Shown here: in pieces, positions 11,049 through 21,115 of the stretch
How the letters are laid out: the number at the start of each line of letters is the position of its first letter
How positions within the stretch are numbered: the first letter of the stretch is position 1
Assembly (NCBI RefSeq): GCF_947507565.1
Contig: NC_089178.1
Location: 682,001-746,000 of the forward strand
Source of the DNA: Oscarella lobularis
Lineage: Eukaryota; Porifera; Homoscleromorpha; Homosclerophorida; Oscarellidae
DNA: 64,000 nucleotides
Reading direction: 5' to 3'
Program-made: the position numbers and the translations under genes
The notes under the pieces: generated by a model
Database searches by the model: none
What the model was told of the DNA's origin: nothing
Seen by the model: the letters and a program-made list of their open reading frames with translations, nothing else

Positions 11049-12654
11049 ATGAGCCTTTCTCTCTTGGCACCATTTGGCGGGCCTAACTCAATCTCAATGT
11101 TTTACCCAACAGGAACCGAAAATTTTCAAGTTGACAGCAGTCCAGGAATGATCAACGTTGCTGAAGTGCACGGTCCTGCTGCTGCCAGCGAGCCCATCAC
11201 TTCCACGCAATTGATTGATGAGATCCTGGCCGTGGAAGATGGTGCGCACTCCTCTGAAAAGTGCGATTTGGGATGGTCTCAGAGTATCCCAATTCCTGCA
11301 CCCCAACCGCAACCGGCAGCAGTTCTGTATGCACAATCTGCACCATTGCCACCAATGGAATCAATCATTGCGTCAATTGCAAGCAGTCTCGCCCAAAGTT
11401 GCCCTCCTGCCTACTCTCTGACGCCCACACATCAAGTCCCCAATGAAAATCGTTCGTGGAGGCAGCGAACCGACTCCTTTACCTCAGTGATACCGGACGA
11501 CATATCAACGGTGACGTCTTCTTCCTTGGAGGAGACTTTCAGTCCTTTGGAAGAGTTTTGCTCCTCGGAAGCGTTTGCATTTGCTGCCAGTCAAGTCGCC
11601 GCCCCAGCAACCCAGAGCTGTGATTCAACTGCAGTGACTCTTGCTGGAGCTTCTCCACCAACTGTTCCTGACAACGCTGACCCGCTTCTTTTCGACGAAT
11701 TATTTATCGGTGCCATGTTTCCCGTGGACTCTCTTGTGAAAGTGAAGCCTGAGCTGCTCTCTCCGCCGCCCCAGCTGCAAAGAAGCTATGAATCTCACCT
11801 GAATTTCATGCCTCCTTCAACTGGCGATACTTCTATTACAATATCAAGACAGCCTCCCACAGTAAAACATGCAAAAGACGGATTTCCAATTTTGATCTCC
11901 TTTCTTTTAAAAGGTGTACAGAGCAAGATACCGGACAGAAACAGCTGAAACCAATAAAGGACAGCTGAGAGATCAAGAAAAGGAGCCAGTTTCTATTGGG
12001 GTAGGCTTGATTGGTTTACCTCTAGGTGACGCAAAGCTAAATGCTTTTTCTCTTGTGTTACCAGATGGAGAGCGTTCCTGAATATTGCGGCGATCTTTCA
12101 GTAAAAATGACCGTAGTAACGAATCGAGGACAGCCTCACCCGACGATGACGCCCTTCTGCTTTGGAAAAACGATGCCAAAAGACTGGAAAGCAAATAAAG
12201 AAGAGAAATCGGTTACAACGACTTTGGAAAAGAAGGAGAATTACTTCAAAAGGTAAATATTTACCTGAATAGTTAAAAGACCCTTTTATTTATAATTTGT
12301 CTCGCAAGGATGTCGTTCTTGGCTATTGCCCGTCAAAAATCTGACAACGTGGACACTGGGAAATATCAGCACAACGAGCTAAACAGCTTCAAGATTCAGT
12401 TTGAAGTGCAGATACCAACTGCAGGTGGAAGCTACAAGAAAGTCACGCAGACCACGAGGCCAGTGCAAGCCGGTAAAACCTCTTTCACGACCCAAACTGT
12501 GCACGAGCTAAAACCAGTTTCTCTTACAGTGTGCCCAAACAAGATGACGCGTTTGAGGAAGATGTGGAAGGGAGAACTGGAAAGTCCGACGAAAAGAATC
12601 CAGAGCCCGTCTAAAAACTTTGAAAGTCGAGTGAAAAGAATCAAGTTTAACTGA
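11049..12654 (+). CDS. divergent Rel-homology transcription factor (no TIG domain)
   Basis: Four exons: 11049-11861, 11914-12000, 12065-12252 and 12309-12654, about 477 residues. Residues 1-260 are Ser/Pro-rich, with an acidic patch and VKVKPE, a SUMO-type motif, consistent with a transactivation region. Then TISRQPPTVYRARYRTE matches the start of Rel-homology domains (xIxxQPxxRxxRYxxE, the DNA-contact loop of NF-kappaB, Rel and NFAT). Later, KIQFEVQIPTAGG matches the closing strand of the N-terminal Rel subdomain. A Lys/Arg-rich end (RLRKMWKG, SRVKRIKFN) could be a nuclear localisation signal. There is no room for the second, dimerising IPT/TIG subdomain. A p53-type fold was considered and does not fit. 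The family call is motif-based and moderate; the gene structure is firm. Confidence 0.55.
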
Positions 12655-12847
12655 ATAAACAACGCCTTTTTTGTAGAGTATTACCCTTCAGCTTGCTGTA
12701 GTTTAGTTCGCTTTGCTATTCCCCTTCTACGTGACACAGTCCGTAGCAGCAGCACAACAGTGAAATGCTGCTTGTTTTTAGCCTTTTTTACCTCTCAAGT
12801 TTGTTTCTACATATTTGTATCTTTTATAAAATACACTTATCCACTTA

Positions 12848-15698
12848 TCATATGCTGGCCGACAAATTGGGATTTTTATGAAAAGCGCTCTTTAGTCGCT
12901 GCCTACGATTCGGCAGGAAAGGTGGCCTCACGACGGAGACCAAATCGTTTAGGAGAATAGTAGGATGATCGGCGACAGCCTCGACCAATTCACCGTACGT
13001 CCTGATCAGAGAGTCAACCGACTTGGCCGGCAACGCTCGCGACTGAAAGCGAAATCCGCCGCCGAGGCCATCATTTTCCGTATTCTCCCACAGAACAAGC
13101 TGAAACCGGCATCACAGTCACCCGCTCGATCGCCCGCTTGTGCACTTTGCTCACCTCAAGTTCACTTTTATCCAGTCGTCCATTCAGGGGACTCAAATAG
13201 CAACTCGAGCCCATTCTAGCGAGTCCTTGACCGGAAACGCCGACGGCCGTTTCAGCAAAATAGAACCCATCTGGATTGGCAACTTGGTCGACGTCACGAC
13301 GACTCAGATAGACGAACCGAACCGGAAGAGATTGCGGAACATCGACCTAAAACAAAGAAACAATAGATAATAGCAGAAAGCGAAAGAAGACAGTTCGGGT
13401 TCGGTCGCTTACGTCAGACGCGACGCTAGCAAACGGAAAATGAACCTGCTGATGCAATCCCTTCACCGTCTTCGCCAACAAGTTAACAAGGTCGACGAAA
13501 GTGCGACAGACGGATAGATTGACTCGAATAAAAGCGTCTGAAAATATTTATTCGTGTATGAGACGAGATTCCCTCCCACGTATAGTCTGCTTACCGTTTG
13601 TCAACGGGCCAAATAGTTCGTCGGCGTCTCCGTTCGCAAAGCGTCGAACGGAGAGCTCGGCGCCGACGAGAAAATGTCCCGAACCGGGCGGCGACAGCGT
13701 CATCAGCTTCATTTCGCGCGTACGGGCCGACATCAAACTCGTTCGTCGATTTCGCGCCGACTTCTGTCGTCCTCCGACGGCCGACGATCGACGATGAGTC
13801 GTTCCGCTCGTCGCGTCGAAAACCGAATCGTGATAGGCGACGTGCGGCGGTTGATTGCCGTTCCAGCCGCGACAGCAGCGTCCCAATAGAACGGCGTAGC
13901 AACCGAGACACATGAAGTAGAGAAGATCGGCACGATCGACGTCCGGACACAGAGACGACGACGACGACAACGTCTGAAGAAAACACTCGCCAACCAACTC
14001 GTCAATCTAAAAAATAATAATTAATTAAAAAATATTTTTGCCGGTGGTTCGACATACTTTCAAAAATTTGAATATTTTGTCCTGACATTCGAGCCCCTTT
14101 TTGGGCTTCCACGTCGAACTGGTCGACGCCGTTGCAGCGTCTTTCAAATGTTTCGGTAATTTGACGTGCGGTACGGGCTTCTGTCGAAGCTCGCCCTTGT
14201 GATTTCGAACCGTCTTCGTCGCCGCCGCCTGCCAAAGGCTCCACAGTCGCTCCTTCGAGTACTCCGCACCCACGTCGGCTTCTCTCAAGCCCACCTGTCG
14301 AAACGTCAGTCGGCACGACGTCGAGACGTCTGTCGAGATGTCGTTCTCATCCGGGGACTCAAATCGAGTTGGCGCGACGAGAAAATTTCGCGACCACTTC
14401 TGCGCGAGAGCGTTGCGACTTCGCGTTGCGACGGCGGATCGTTCTTCGCGTCCGTACGCCGTCACTACTTGACGGACGAATAGCGACGCCGACCAGAAGT
14501 CGGCGACGACGCGCGGAAAACTGAATGCGAGCACGTGATCGAAAGGTCCGCGCGTAAAAAGTCGCACGCGAAATAGATAAGTTTTGGACGTTACTTTCGC
14601 TTGCCGCGCTTCCTCCTCTCCCTCGCCGCGCTTTATTAGATCGGCTACGTCGTCGGAAATTGTCTCCGTGGGAATGGAGAAGAGTCTATGCTGTTCGTGA
14701 CGTAGAACGTCTTCGGGAGAATGCCGGCTGACTGAACGTGCCTCGAAGTCGACGCCCATTCGTCCTTCAGTCATTAGGTAATAAATCATAGCTCGCACTT
14801 ATGGACTACTGTACCGGAAGGTATTTGGACGAATAGATGATCTTTGGCTCGAAGAAATCGTGCTTTGAGAAGGGGATGAAGAAGGGCGACCCGATGCAAG
14901 GCGCGCTTAACGAAACCGGCGTCAAGCGGACCGTGAACGGAAAAGAGACGGACGAGATTGTCGGCGCGCGTGGAACGACCGCGCGCGTCGACGTCTTCGA
15001 GTGCCGTCTCGTGATCGAGAAAGGCGTGCCATTGGAAGATGGTCGCCGGAAACGGCGCGTGCGGATTTCCGATGGGCGGAAATGCGACGAGGTCCGAGCG
15101 AGAGGGCACGACGAGCGGCTGAAAAGGGAAGAAAGTTTGATTACGTTAGGTGCGTGGGAGGGGCAGGAAAAGGCGGAGCTTTTGCACTAATAGAATTGTG
15201 ATTTTTGGGTCTGATAGCACACCTCGCGAGCTTGACATTTACCTCTTCCTCGACCTCTTCCTCTTCTTCCTCTTCGGATTCTTCCGATTCGCTGTCCTTC
15301 TTCGCTTCGTGGCGATCGATCGGTGGCAAAAGGCTGCCGACCGATTCTTCAACACTGTTTTCTTCCTTGAGCGAGGCTAGTTTTTGAGTCCGCCTTTCCG
15401 CCGGCAGCTTTTTACGATCGATCATTGTTCGCGTCTCTCGCAACGGGGCGTGGCTACGACTTGTTCTCGGCGGGTCTGTTCTCGGTACGGACGGGACGAA
15501 GGGATGGAGAGCCGTTACCGGCTGAGTTACCTCCAATCCGCCTACGTTTCCCTTCGTTGATAGTGGATGGCGTATCGTCGGGAGCGAAGACTTCTTATTT
15601 CTCGTCGTTTGACCGCTAGATTCTCCAAGTGAGCGGAAAGGCATTTCCAAGTGACGAAACCGAGACGAGGCGTCGGAATTCCTGATCGTACGGCTCAT
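12848..15698 (-). CDS. stand-alone condensation-domain protein
   Basis: Seven exons: 15698-15243, 15118-14815, 14764-14058, 14006-13595, 13537-13413, 13346-13155 and 13099-12848. Exon 1 codes a Ser/Arg-rich region and a Glu-rich stretch. The rest is one condensation domain of the peptide-synthetase/acyltransferase superfamily: FQWHAFLDHETA, PLDAGFVKRALHRVALLHPL, DHVLAFSFPRVVADFWS, DELFGPLTN before DAFIRVNLSV, and the last strand VLWENTENDG. The catalytic HHxxxDG motif reads PRVVADF: both His and the Gly are replaced, so condensation chemistry is unlikely. No adenylation or carrier domain is nearby. Perhaps a pseudo-enzyme or binding protein. It diverges from slc39a7, with 100 bp between start codons. 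Confidence 0.7.
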
Positions 15699-15742
15699 TT
15701 TAGCCGGTTGTTTGTTGTAAACATCGTCTAGCGCGCAGCGGA

Positions 15743-15748
15743 CACGTG
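15743..15748. promoter_or_regulatory. CACGTG E-box between condensation gene and slc39a7
   Basis: CACGTG lies in the 100-bp spacer between two divergent start codons (15698 minus, 15799 plus). The same hexamer recurs in three other divergent spacers in this window. Confidence 0.4.
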
Positions 15749-15798
15749 CTTCGTTGTCCGGGATCCTACGGGACATCGTAGAAACTTTTACGACCGAA

Positions 15799-17533
15799 AT
15801 GAAGCCGAGAACGGTTTTCATCGTTGTTTTACTGCTTGCTGGATACTTTGTAAAGTCGACTGATGGCCACAATGAGGGCGATGAAGTAGGAGACGGCGTT
15901 CGGAACGAGAATGACGTGACTCGCGAGGATCCGGTCGAGATTCCAAAAGATTTAGACCAAGAAGGAAAAGAATCGCCGGAAAAAGTTGCCGAGGACTTGT
16001 CTCACGAGCACAGTGAAGAGGCGTATCAACGCGGAAAGGAAAAATGGTACAAACCCCCGGCTGAAGACATAGTACATCACGACCACTCTCATCACGATCA
16101 TGCTAATCACGGTCACGATCATCACGACCATGGTCATGATCATCATCACGACCATGGTCACGATCATCATCATCACGATCATGCACATCATGATCATGGC
16201 CATCATCATCATCATGGTCATGATCACCATCACCATGATGAGCATAGTGAAGAAGCTTACCAGCAAGGAAAAGAAAAGTGGTATAAGCCACCTGAGACAA
16301 CGGAAGAAGCGGTGGCAGAAGAGCACCCGCAAGGCACTACCCACGATCACGATGAGCAAGAAGGATCTCATCACCGTCACGTTGAAACGCCAGAACACAG
16401 TCATGGTCATAAGCATGACCATAAACACGATCATGACCATCATCATCATGGTCATCACCATCACGATAACATTCGCACCATTAAGTCCAAGCGAGAACGT
16501 GAACTCGAGCGCGCTACGTGGGCAACGTGGTGGCAAGCTTTGGCTGCGACGATTCTCATTAGCGCTGCTCCGTATTTTATTCTCTACTTTATTCCCATTG
16601 AAGCCAACACGAGTGAACACAAGTCCTTGCTCAAGTTGCTGCTGAGCTTTGCATCCGGCGGCCTACTCGGTGACGCCTTTCTTCATCTGATTCCGCACGC
16701 TGTTTCACCGCACAGTCACGGTGAACATGATCACCATCATCATGACCATGGTCACGATCATGGTCATGACCATGGACATGGTCTCAGCATAGGACTTTGG
16801 ATTCTTGCCGGGATCGTTGCTTTTCTTGCCGTGGAGAAGTTCGTTCGACATGTGAAAGGAGGCCACAGCCATAGCCACGGTCACTCTCACACCTCCACCG
16901 AAGAGACGAAGAAAAAGAAAGAGAAGGGAAACGGAGATAAAAAGGAGGATGAAGATCAAGGTCAGATTCAGCGTTCTCTATGAGAGTCAAGCAGTGAGTG
17001 TGATCTTTTACTTTAGCTGCCGCGAGTGACATCAAAGTGTCTGGCTATTTGAATTTAGCGGCCGATTGCGCGCACAACTTCACCGACGGCTTGGCCATCG
17101 GGGCCTCGTTCTTGGTCAGCCAGAATCTTGGCATCATCACCACATTTACCATTCTATTCCATGAAGTTCCTCACGAAATTGGCGACTTTGCCATTCTCAT
17201 TCAATCAGGTAAGAGAGAGATTATTTATGACCAAAAGACCTGATATGGTCTTTGTGTGAAGGTTGCTCTAAACGAAAGGCAATGTACCTCCAGTTGCTAA
17301 CGGCAACAGGTGCTCTAGCTGGCACGCTCTGCGGTCTTCTTGCTGAGAACATCGGCGTTGCTGCGTCGAGCTGGATTTTGCCTTTTACTGCTGGGGGTTT
17401 TATCTACATTGCGACTGTATCTGTCATTCCTGATCTGCTGGAGGAGGACTCTGGTTTCAAGCAGTCAATGAAAGAGATAGGAGCTCTTCTTTTTGGTGTG
17501 CTTATGATGGTAATCATGTGCTATATTGAGTAG
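15799..17533 (+). CDS. slc39a7: zinc transporter SLC39A7 / ZIP7 (LIV-1 family)
   Basis: Moves Zn2+ from the endoplasmic reticulum or Golgi lumen to the cytosol. Exons 15799-16960, 17017-17208 and 17262-17533. The ATG at 15799 starts a signal peptide ([18 protein letters not shown]). A luminal region extremely rich in His-Asp and His-Gly repeats (about 16076-16475) contains a duplicated block ending GKEKWYKPP. Membrane helices follow, with a second His-rich loop between helices 3 and 4. The metal-binding signatures [10 protein letters not shown] and [13 protein letters not shown] are intact (HExPHExGD, LIV-1 subfamily). The gene ends 104 bp before the next gene. Confidence 0.95.
16076..16475 (+). 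repeat. His-rich coding repeat of slc39a7
   Basis: Imperfect CAT/CAC-GAT/GGT trinucleotide-based repeat coding runs of HH, HD and HG, in two blocks around a GKEKWYKPP spacer. Typical metal-binding luminal segment of ZIP7 proteins. Long open frames on other frames here are by-products of the repeat. Confidence 0.85.
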
Positions 17534-17636
17534 CGAGAACGGTGTGAGAACTTTGATTGTGACGCGGAAAAGTCAGTTCGTTTCTAAAAAAATAATAAAT
17601 TCGTTCCTGCGTTCGTTGGCTGGCGAAAGTTCCCGT

Positions 17637-19207
17637 ATGGGCGAGTCCCTACGCATAGAAAGCAAAATGACTGCAAAAGTGAGCGACGATGACCTGAAAG
17701 AAATAAATAAGAAGGCGATCGTGAAAATGAACGATCTTTTGGCGAAAACAATGGACTGCACGAAGTATTTTCCTTACCTGCGCTCGAGATCGATTTTGGA
17801 CGCCGACGACTGCGAGGAAATTGAAGCAGAACGAACCCGCAGAAAGAAAACATTCAAATTTCTTGCCGTGCTCGAAGAAAAGTCCAATTACAATCTCGAA
17901 ACAGTGAAGAGGCTTATTGAAGCGGTCAGCCAAGATTACACTGTCCCCGGATTGAGAGATCGAATGATTGACATTTTTGCTGACGCGAGAAAGGATTACT
18001 TGAAAAAACAGGGTAGGAGAATGGGAAACAGTAGTTTAATTGGAAAATCTAGATAATCTCATGTCTTTGATAACTAATTGCCTGCAGAATATTTGGAACT
18101 GGTAACCGTACTACGTACTACGTGCGGGGTTTATAGTTTGACTGTGCACCTAAAAAACGTCTGTATCTCTTTCTGTGTCAAAGGTAAATGTGAGGAGGAG
18201 GAGAAGGAGGAGGAAGGAGAGAAGAAGGCTCTTGGTGAGGCACAAGCGGATGACGTTGGACCTCTTCCATCTCCACCACCGGCGTCGTCATCACGTAAAC
18301 CACCGCCGCCAAATCAGCACAATACCAAGCGACAGCCGTCTTCGGCTCAACATCCTCCTCGTCGACTTTGTCAGCCTGTTGATGACCAAGCTCGAAGTAG
18401 GCGAGGCATTGCACGTCATTTCTTTGAGACTGCATGTTTTTTTGTGAAAGTTGATTTACCGAGCCAGTCATCTGAGGACGAAACTCGACAAAGTTATATG
18501 CGTGAGGCACATGGCATTATTCCTCATGTTTTGTACTTTTTTTTTCAGCTTGTGTAGATGGGACTGAACAGTTTGACTCGTCAGGTCCTCTGCCTCCAAC
18601 AGCTGCTAATGCTATGTCAGCAGGAACGGGCACATCTACGGCTAGGGAAGGCGTAGGAGGAGAAACTTCTTTGACTACTGACAACTCATCACTGCATTCT
18701 GGCAGTCAAACTCCTACAACGTTCTCAGACGTTACTGGTTAGCTGGTTCTTGAATTTTTATTTGTGCTTCACTGCTTGTTGGTATAGGGTATTCTTCTTT
18801 GGCTTTGGTAGTTCCAAGAGGAGGAGGTAAAATTGCATGTATTATGTGAAACGAGAAGTCTGACTGAAGCATTTAGGGTCAATGAAAGAACAGGGTATGG
18901 CAAGTTCGTTTCATCACTAATTTTCATCTCTATGGAATCTAGCTGCCACGCCCGAGGAAGGCAAGAAGGACCCTACTTTTGAGGAAGAACATCTGGAAAA
19001 GAACAGAGAGAAGCTAAGAAAGAAAAGTGGTACTCCAGACGTCACGGGTTCGTTTTCTATCATCTAAATCAATCTGACTTGAGTTTTCTTTTAGAAAAGA
19101 AGGGGAAGGATTCCGGGATGTTTCATGGTCCAACAAGCTCTGGTCCAACAAGCTCTGGTCCAACAAGCTCTGGACCAACAAGCTCACTACTGGTACAACA
19201 AGATTAA
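17637..19207 (+). CDS. CARD protein with proline-rich linker and GPTSS repeats
   Basis: The N-terminal caspase recruitment domain covers about residues 14-110 (YFPYLRSRSILDADDCEEIE, then RRKKTFKFLAVLEEKSNYN), the CARD helix 2-4 pattern. Exon 1 is 17637-18012. Further exons all join in phase 1: 18088-18114, 18183 to about 18398, about 18558-18739, 18789-18826, a small exon near 18878, about 18945-19048 and about 19095-19207. The linker is Glu-rich, then Pro/Ser-rich, then Ser/Thr-rich; the C-terminus has four GPTSS repeats and ends LLVQQD. No second known domain was found. It sits 104 bp downstream of slc39a7 and beside two more CARD genes. The linker exons are the least certain part. Probably an adaptor for CARD-CARD assembly; partner unknown. 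Confidence 0.62.
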
Positions 19208-19428
19208 TTAATTAATTAAATAGTGATTGAAGGGCTAAGCTTGAAAATTGCAGCCGTTCTTCTCGTTCGGCGCCAAGCAGAAGTTTTTGCAAAACGAAAC
19301 TTCCTGATTGCAATTTATTAGTTATTATTAGTTATTATTAGTTACGTAAGAATGATTTTGTGCGATAATTATTTACACAGTGCGCGCGCGCTTGTTTGCA
19401 ACTCGTAGAGATTCTCGTAAGAGACTGT

Positions 19429-20429
19429 ATGGACTCGTATCATCGCCTCCTCCTGCGTGCGAATAGGGTTCGTCTAGTCAAAGACATGTTTCCCGATCGG
19501 GTTGTGTCCAAAATGCGCGGCGGACTGTTGAACGAAGCCGATTGCGAAGCAATCGTTTCGAGAACGACGGCGAAAGCTCAGGCAGAGGAGTTACTGACGA
19601 TTCTTCCGCGAAAAGGTCCCAAAGCGTTCGGCGAGTTCGTCAAGGCACTTCGCGACGTGCAGAGTCATCTCGCCGAGCCGTTTCTCGCCGCTGCCGGACT
19701 ATCGGAATCGAGTAAGGCAGCGTCGATCTGAGAAGCAATCTCGACGGAAATCGGTTATTTGCAGACGACGAGGCGTCGCGTGAAGGCGCTGGAAGAGTTA
19801 ATCCGACCGATTTGGTGACGATGCTTCCCTCGGACGTCGAATCGAGACTGCACGCTCTGCTAGATGCCGAGAACGTGCTGGGAGACAACTGGGAAAGGTA
19901 GAGTCTGAGAGATGCACGATGACCACTGGTTGACGGCACATTGTTACGTGACACAGTGGAGGAGAATAGGAGTTCTTAGTGGTATCCCTGGTGGTATGTT
20001 CTTGTTCTATTTGTGCAGTGGAACCTTTGAAATACGCAAAAGTCACATCAGTAGGTTATTCTGTTCGCTAAACAGAGATACTGTGTAGTTACTACTGCTA
20101 CATGTTTAAAGTGCCATCGTTGATTCTAGAAAATAGACTATTTTTATTAGTTGAGGGACGTTCTTCCAAGAAGACCCCGTTTTTCATCCGCTTTCTATTG
20201 TTGCAGGGTCTACACGGAAGTCGGTCTTCCTCTCGATCGACTCCCCAAGGTAAAGGAATCGACGAGTCCAACAGGCACGACTCTTCGCCTGTGGCACGGA
20301 CGACAGGCAAGCCGAGCAAACGTGCACACACTCGTCGACATCCTAAGACGCATACCACGACTCGACGTCGTCGAAATGCTACAAGACGCAATGACTAAAA
20401 CTCCCAAATCAAATGTACTTAAGAAGTAG
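19429..20429 (+). CDS. cradd: CARD-death domain adaptor, CRADD/RAIDD-like
   Basis: Exons 19429-19711, 19765-19897 and 20207-20429, about 212 residues. Residues 1-88 form a CARD, with LLTILPRKGPKAFGEFVKAL very close to the helix 4-5 region of CRADD. Residues about 110-195 form a death domain: NWERVYTEVGLPLDRL, a Trp in LRLWHGRQ and VHTLVDILRRI. CRADD links PIDD-type death domains to caspase-2-type CARDs in the PIDDosome, and length and domain order fit that family. It might instead be a sponge-specific CARD-DD adaptor. The 309-nt second intron is unusually long for this locus. Confidence 0.72.
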
Positions 20430-20545
20430 CCGCGTAGAAAAGAAAAACGAAAAAGTTTATTATGTTAATTAAAAAGCCGGAGTGCGGGGTGGAGCCTTCA
20501 CTATATCCCTACATTTATGATAATAATGTGCGCAAGTGCGTTTCT

Positions 20546-20975
20546 CTAGTGTTCTCGAAGACGATTGGCTGCTTCGACCGCTTTTTTGGCCTCTGCGAAA
20601 CGACAAAAATAGACACAGAAGACATTTAGATAATCGTTTACCTCGCTCTTGAGTGTAGTCCGCTTTGAGGCGATCGTACTCGGCGACGAGGCGTTCGGCT
20701 AAAAAGCTCTGCGTTTTGCCGTTGTGAAGAGCGCGACAGAATTCCTCGAACGCTTTCGCGCCGCGACGCGAGATCATGTCGATTAGCGTTTGTCCGCGCG
20801 TCGTTCGTACGGCTATGTGGCGCAGGAGGTCTTCGTCGTCTTCGTCGATAATTCGCTCTTGACGTAAATAGGCGAAGTAACGATTCGGCTCCAGATCGTT
20901 GGCCAATTTCATTCGCAAATTAGTCAGAGTCCTTTTTTGAAGCATTTCGATTTCTTCAGACGTCAATTTCGCCAT
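20546..20975 (-). CDS. small single-CARD protein
   Basis: Two exons, 20975-20642 and 20592-20546, about 126 residues. The body is one CARD: NRYFAYLRQERIIDEDDEDL, then GQTLIDMISRRGAKAFEEFC and SFLAERLVAEYDRL. A short charged helix ends the protein. Convergent with the CARD-death gene (117 bp between stops). CARD-only proteins often act as decoys or modulators of CARD complexes; that role is inference. Confidence 0.68.
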
Positions 20976-21115
20976 CCCAAAAGCATTCGAAGAGCATCCG
21001 AGAAAAATCCGAAGAAGAGGTCTGGAAGCGCGCGCTAGAGAGATCTCGAAAATGCAAGCAAGTAAGCAAGGAACTTTCTGTCGGTTTCCGGGACCCCTAC
21101 ACAAATCGTCCCATT

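Noticed and set aside
11049-12654. p53-family assignment
   Set aside because: No zinc-binding Cys/His pattern or tetramerisation segment; the QP...RxRYxxE motif fits Rel domains better.
15754-15798. Upstream in-frame extension of slc39a7
   Set aside because: No ATG there; the ATG at 15799 begins a clear signal peptide.
16100-16645. Long Ile/Met/Thr-rich and minus-strand frames over the His-rich region
   Set aside because: By-products of the CAT/GAT repeat of slc39a7 read in other frames.
17526-20429. Operon of slc39a7 and the two plus-strand CARD genes
   Set aside because: Close spacing is general in this window and separate start regions are possible; nothing shows polycistronic processing.
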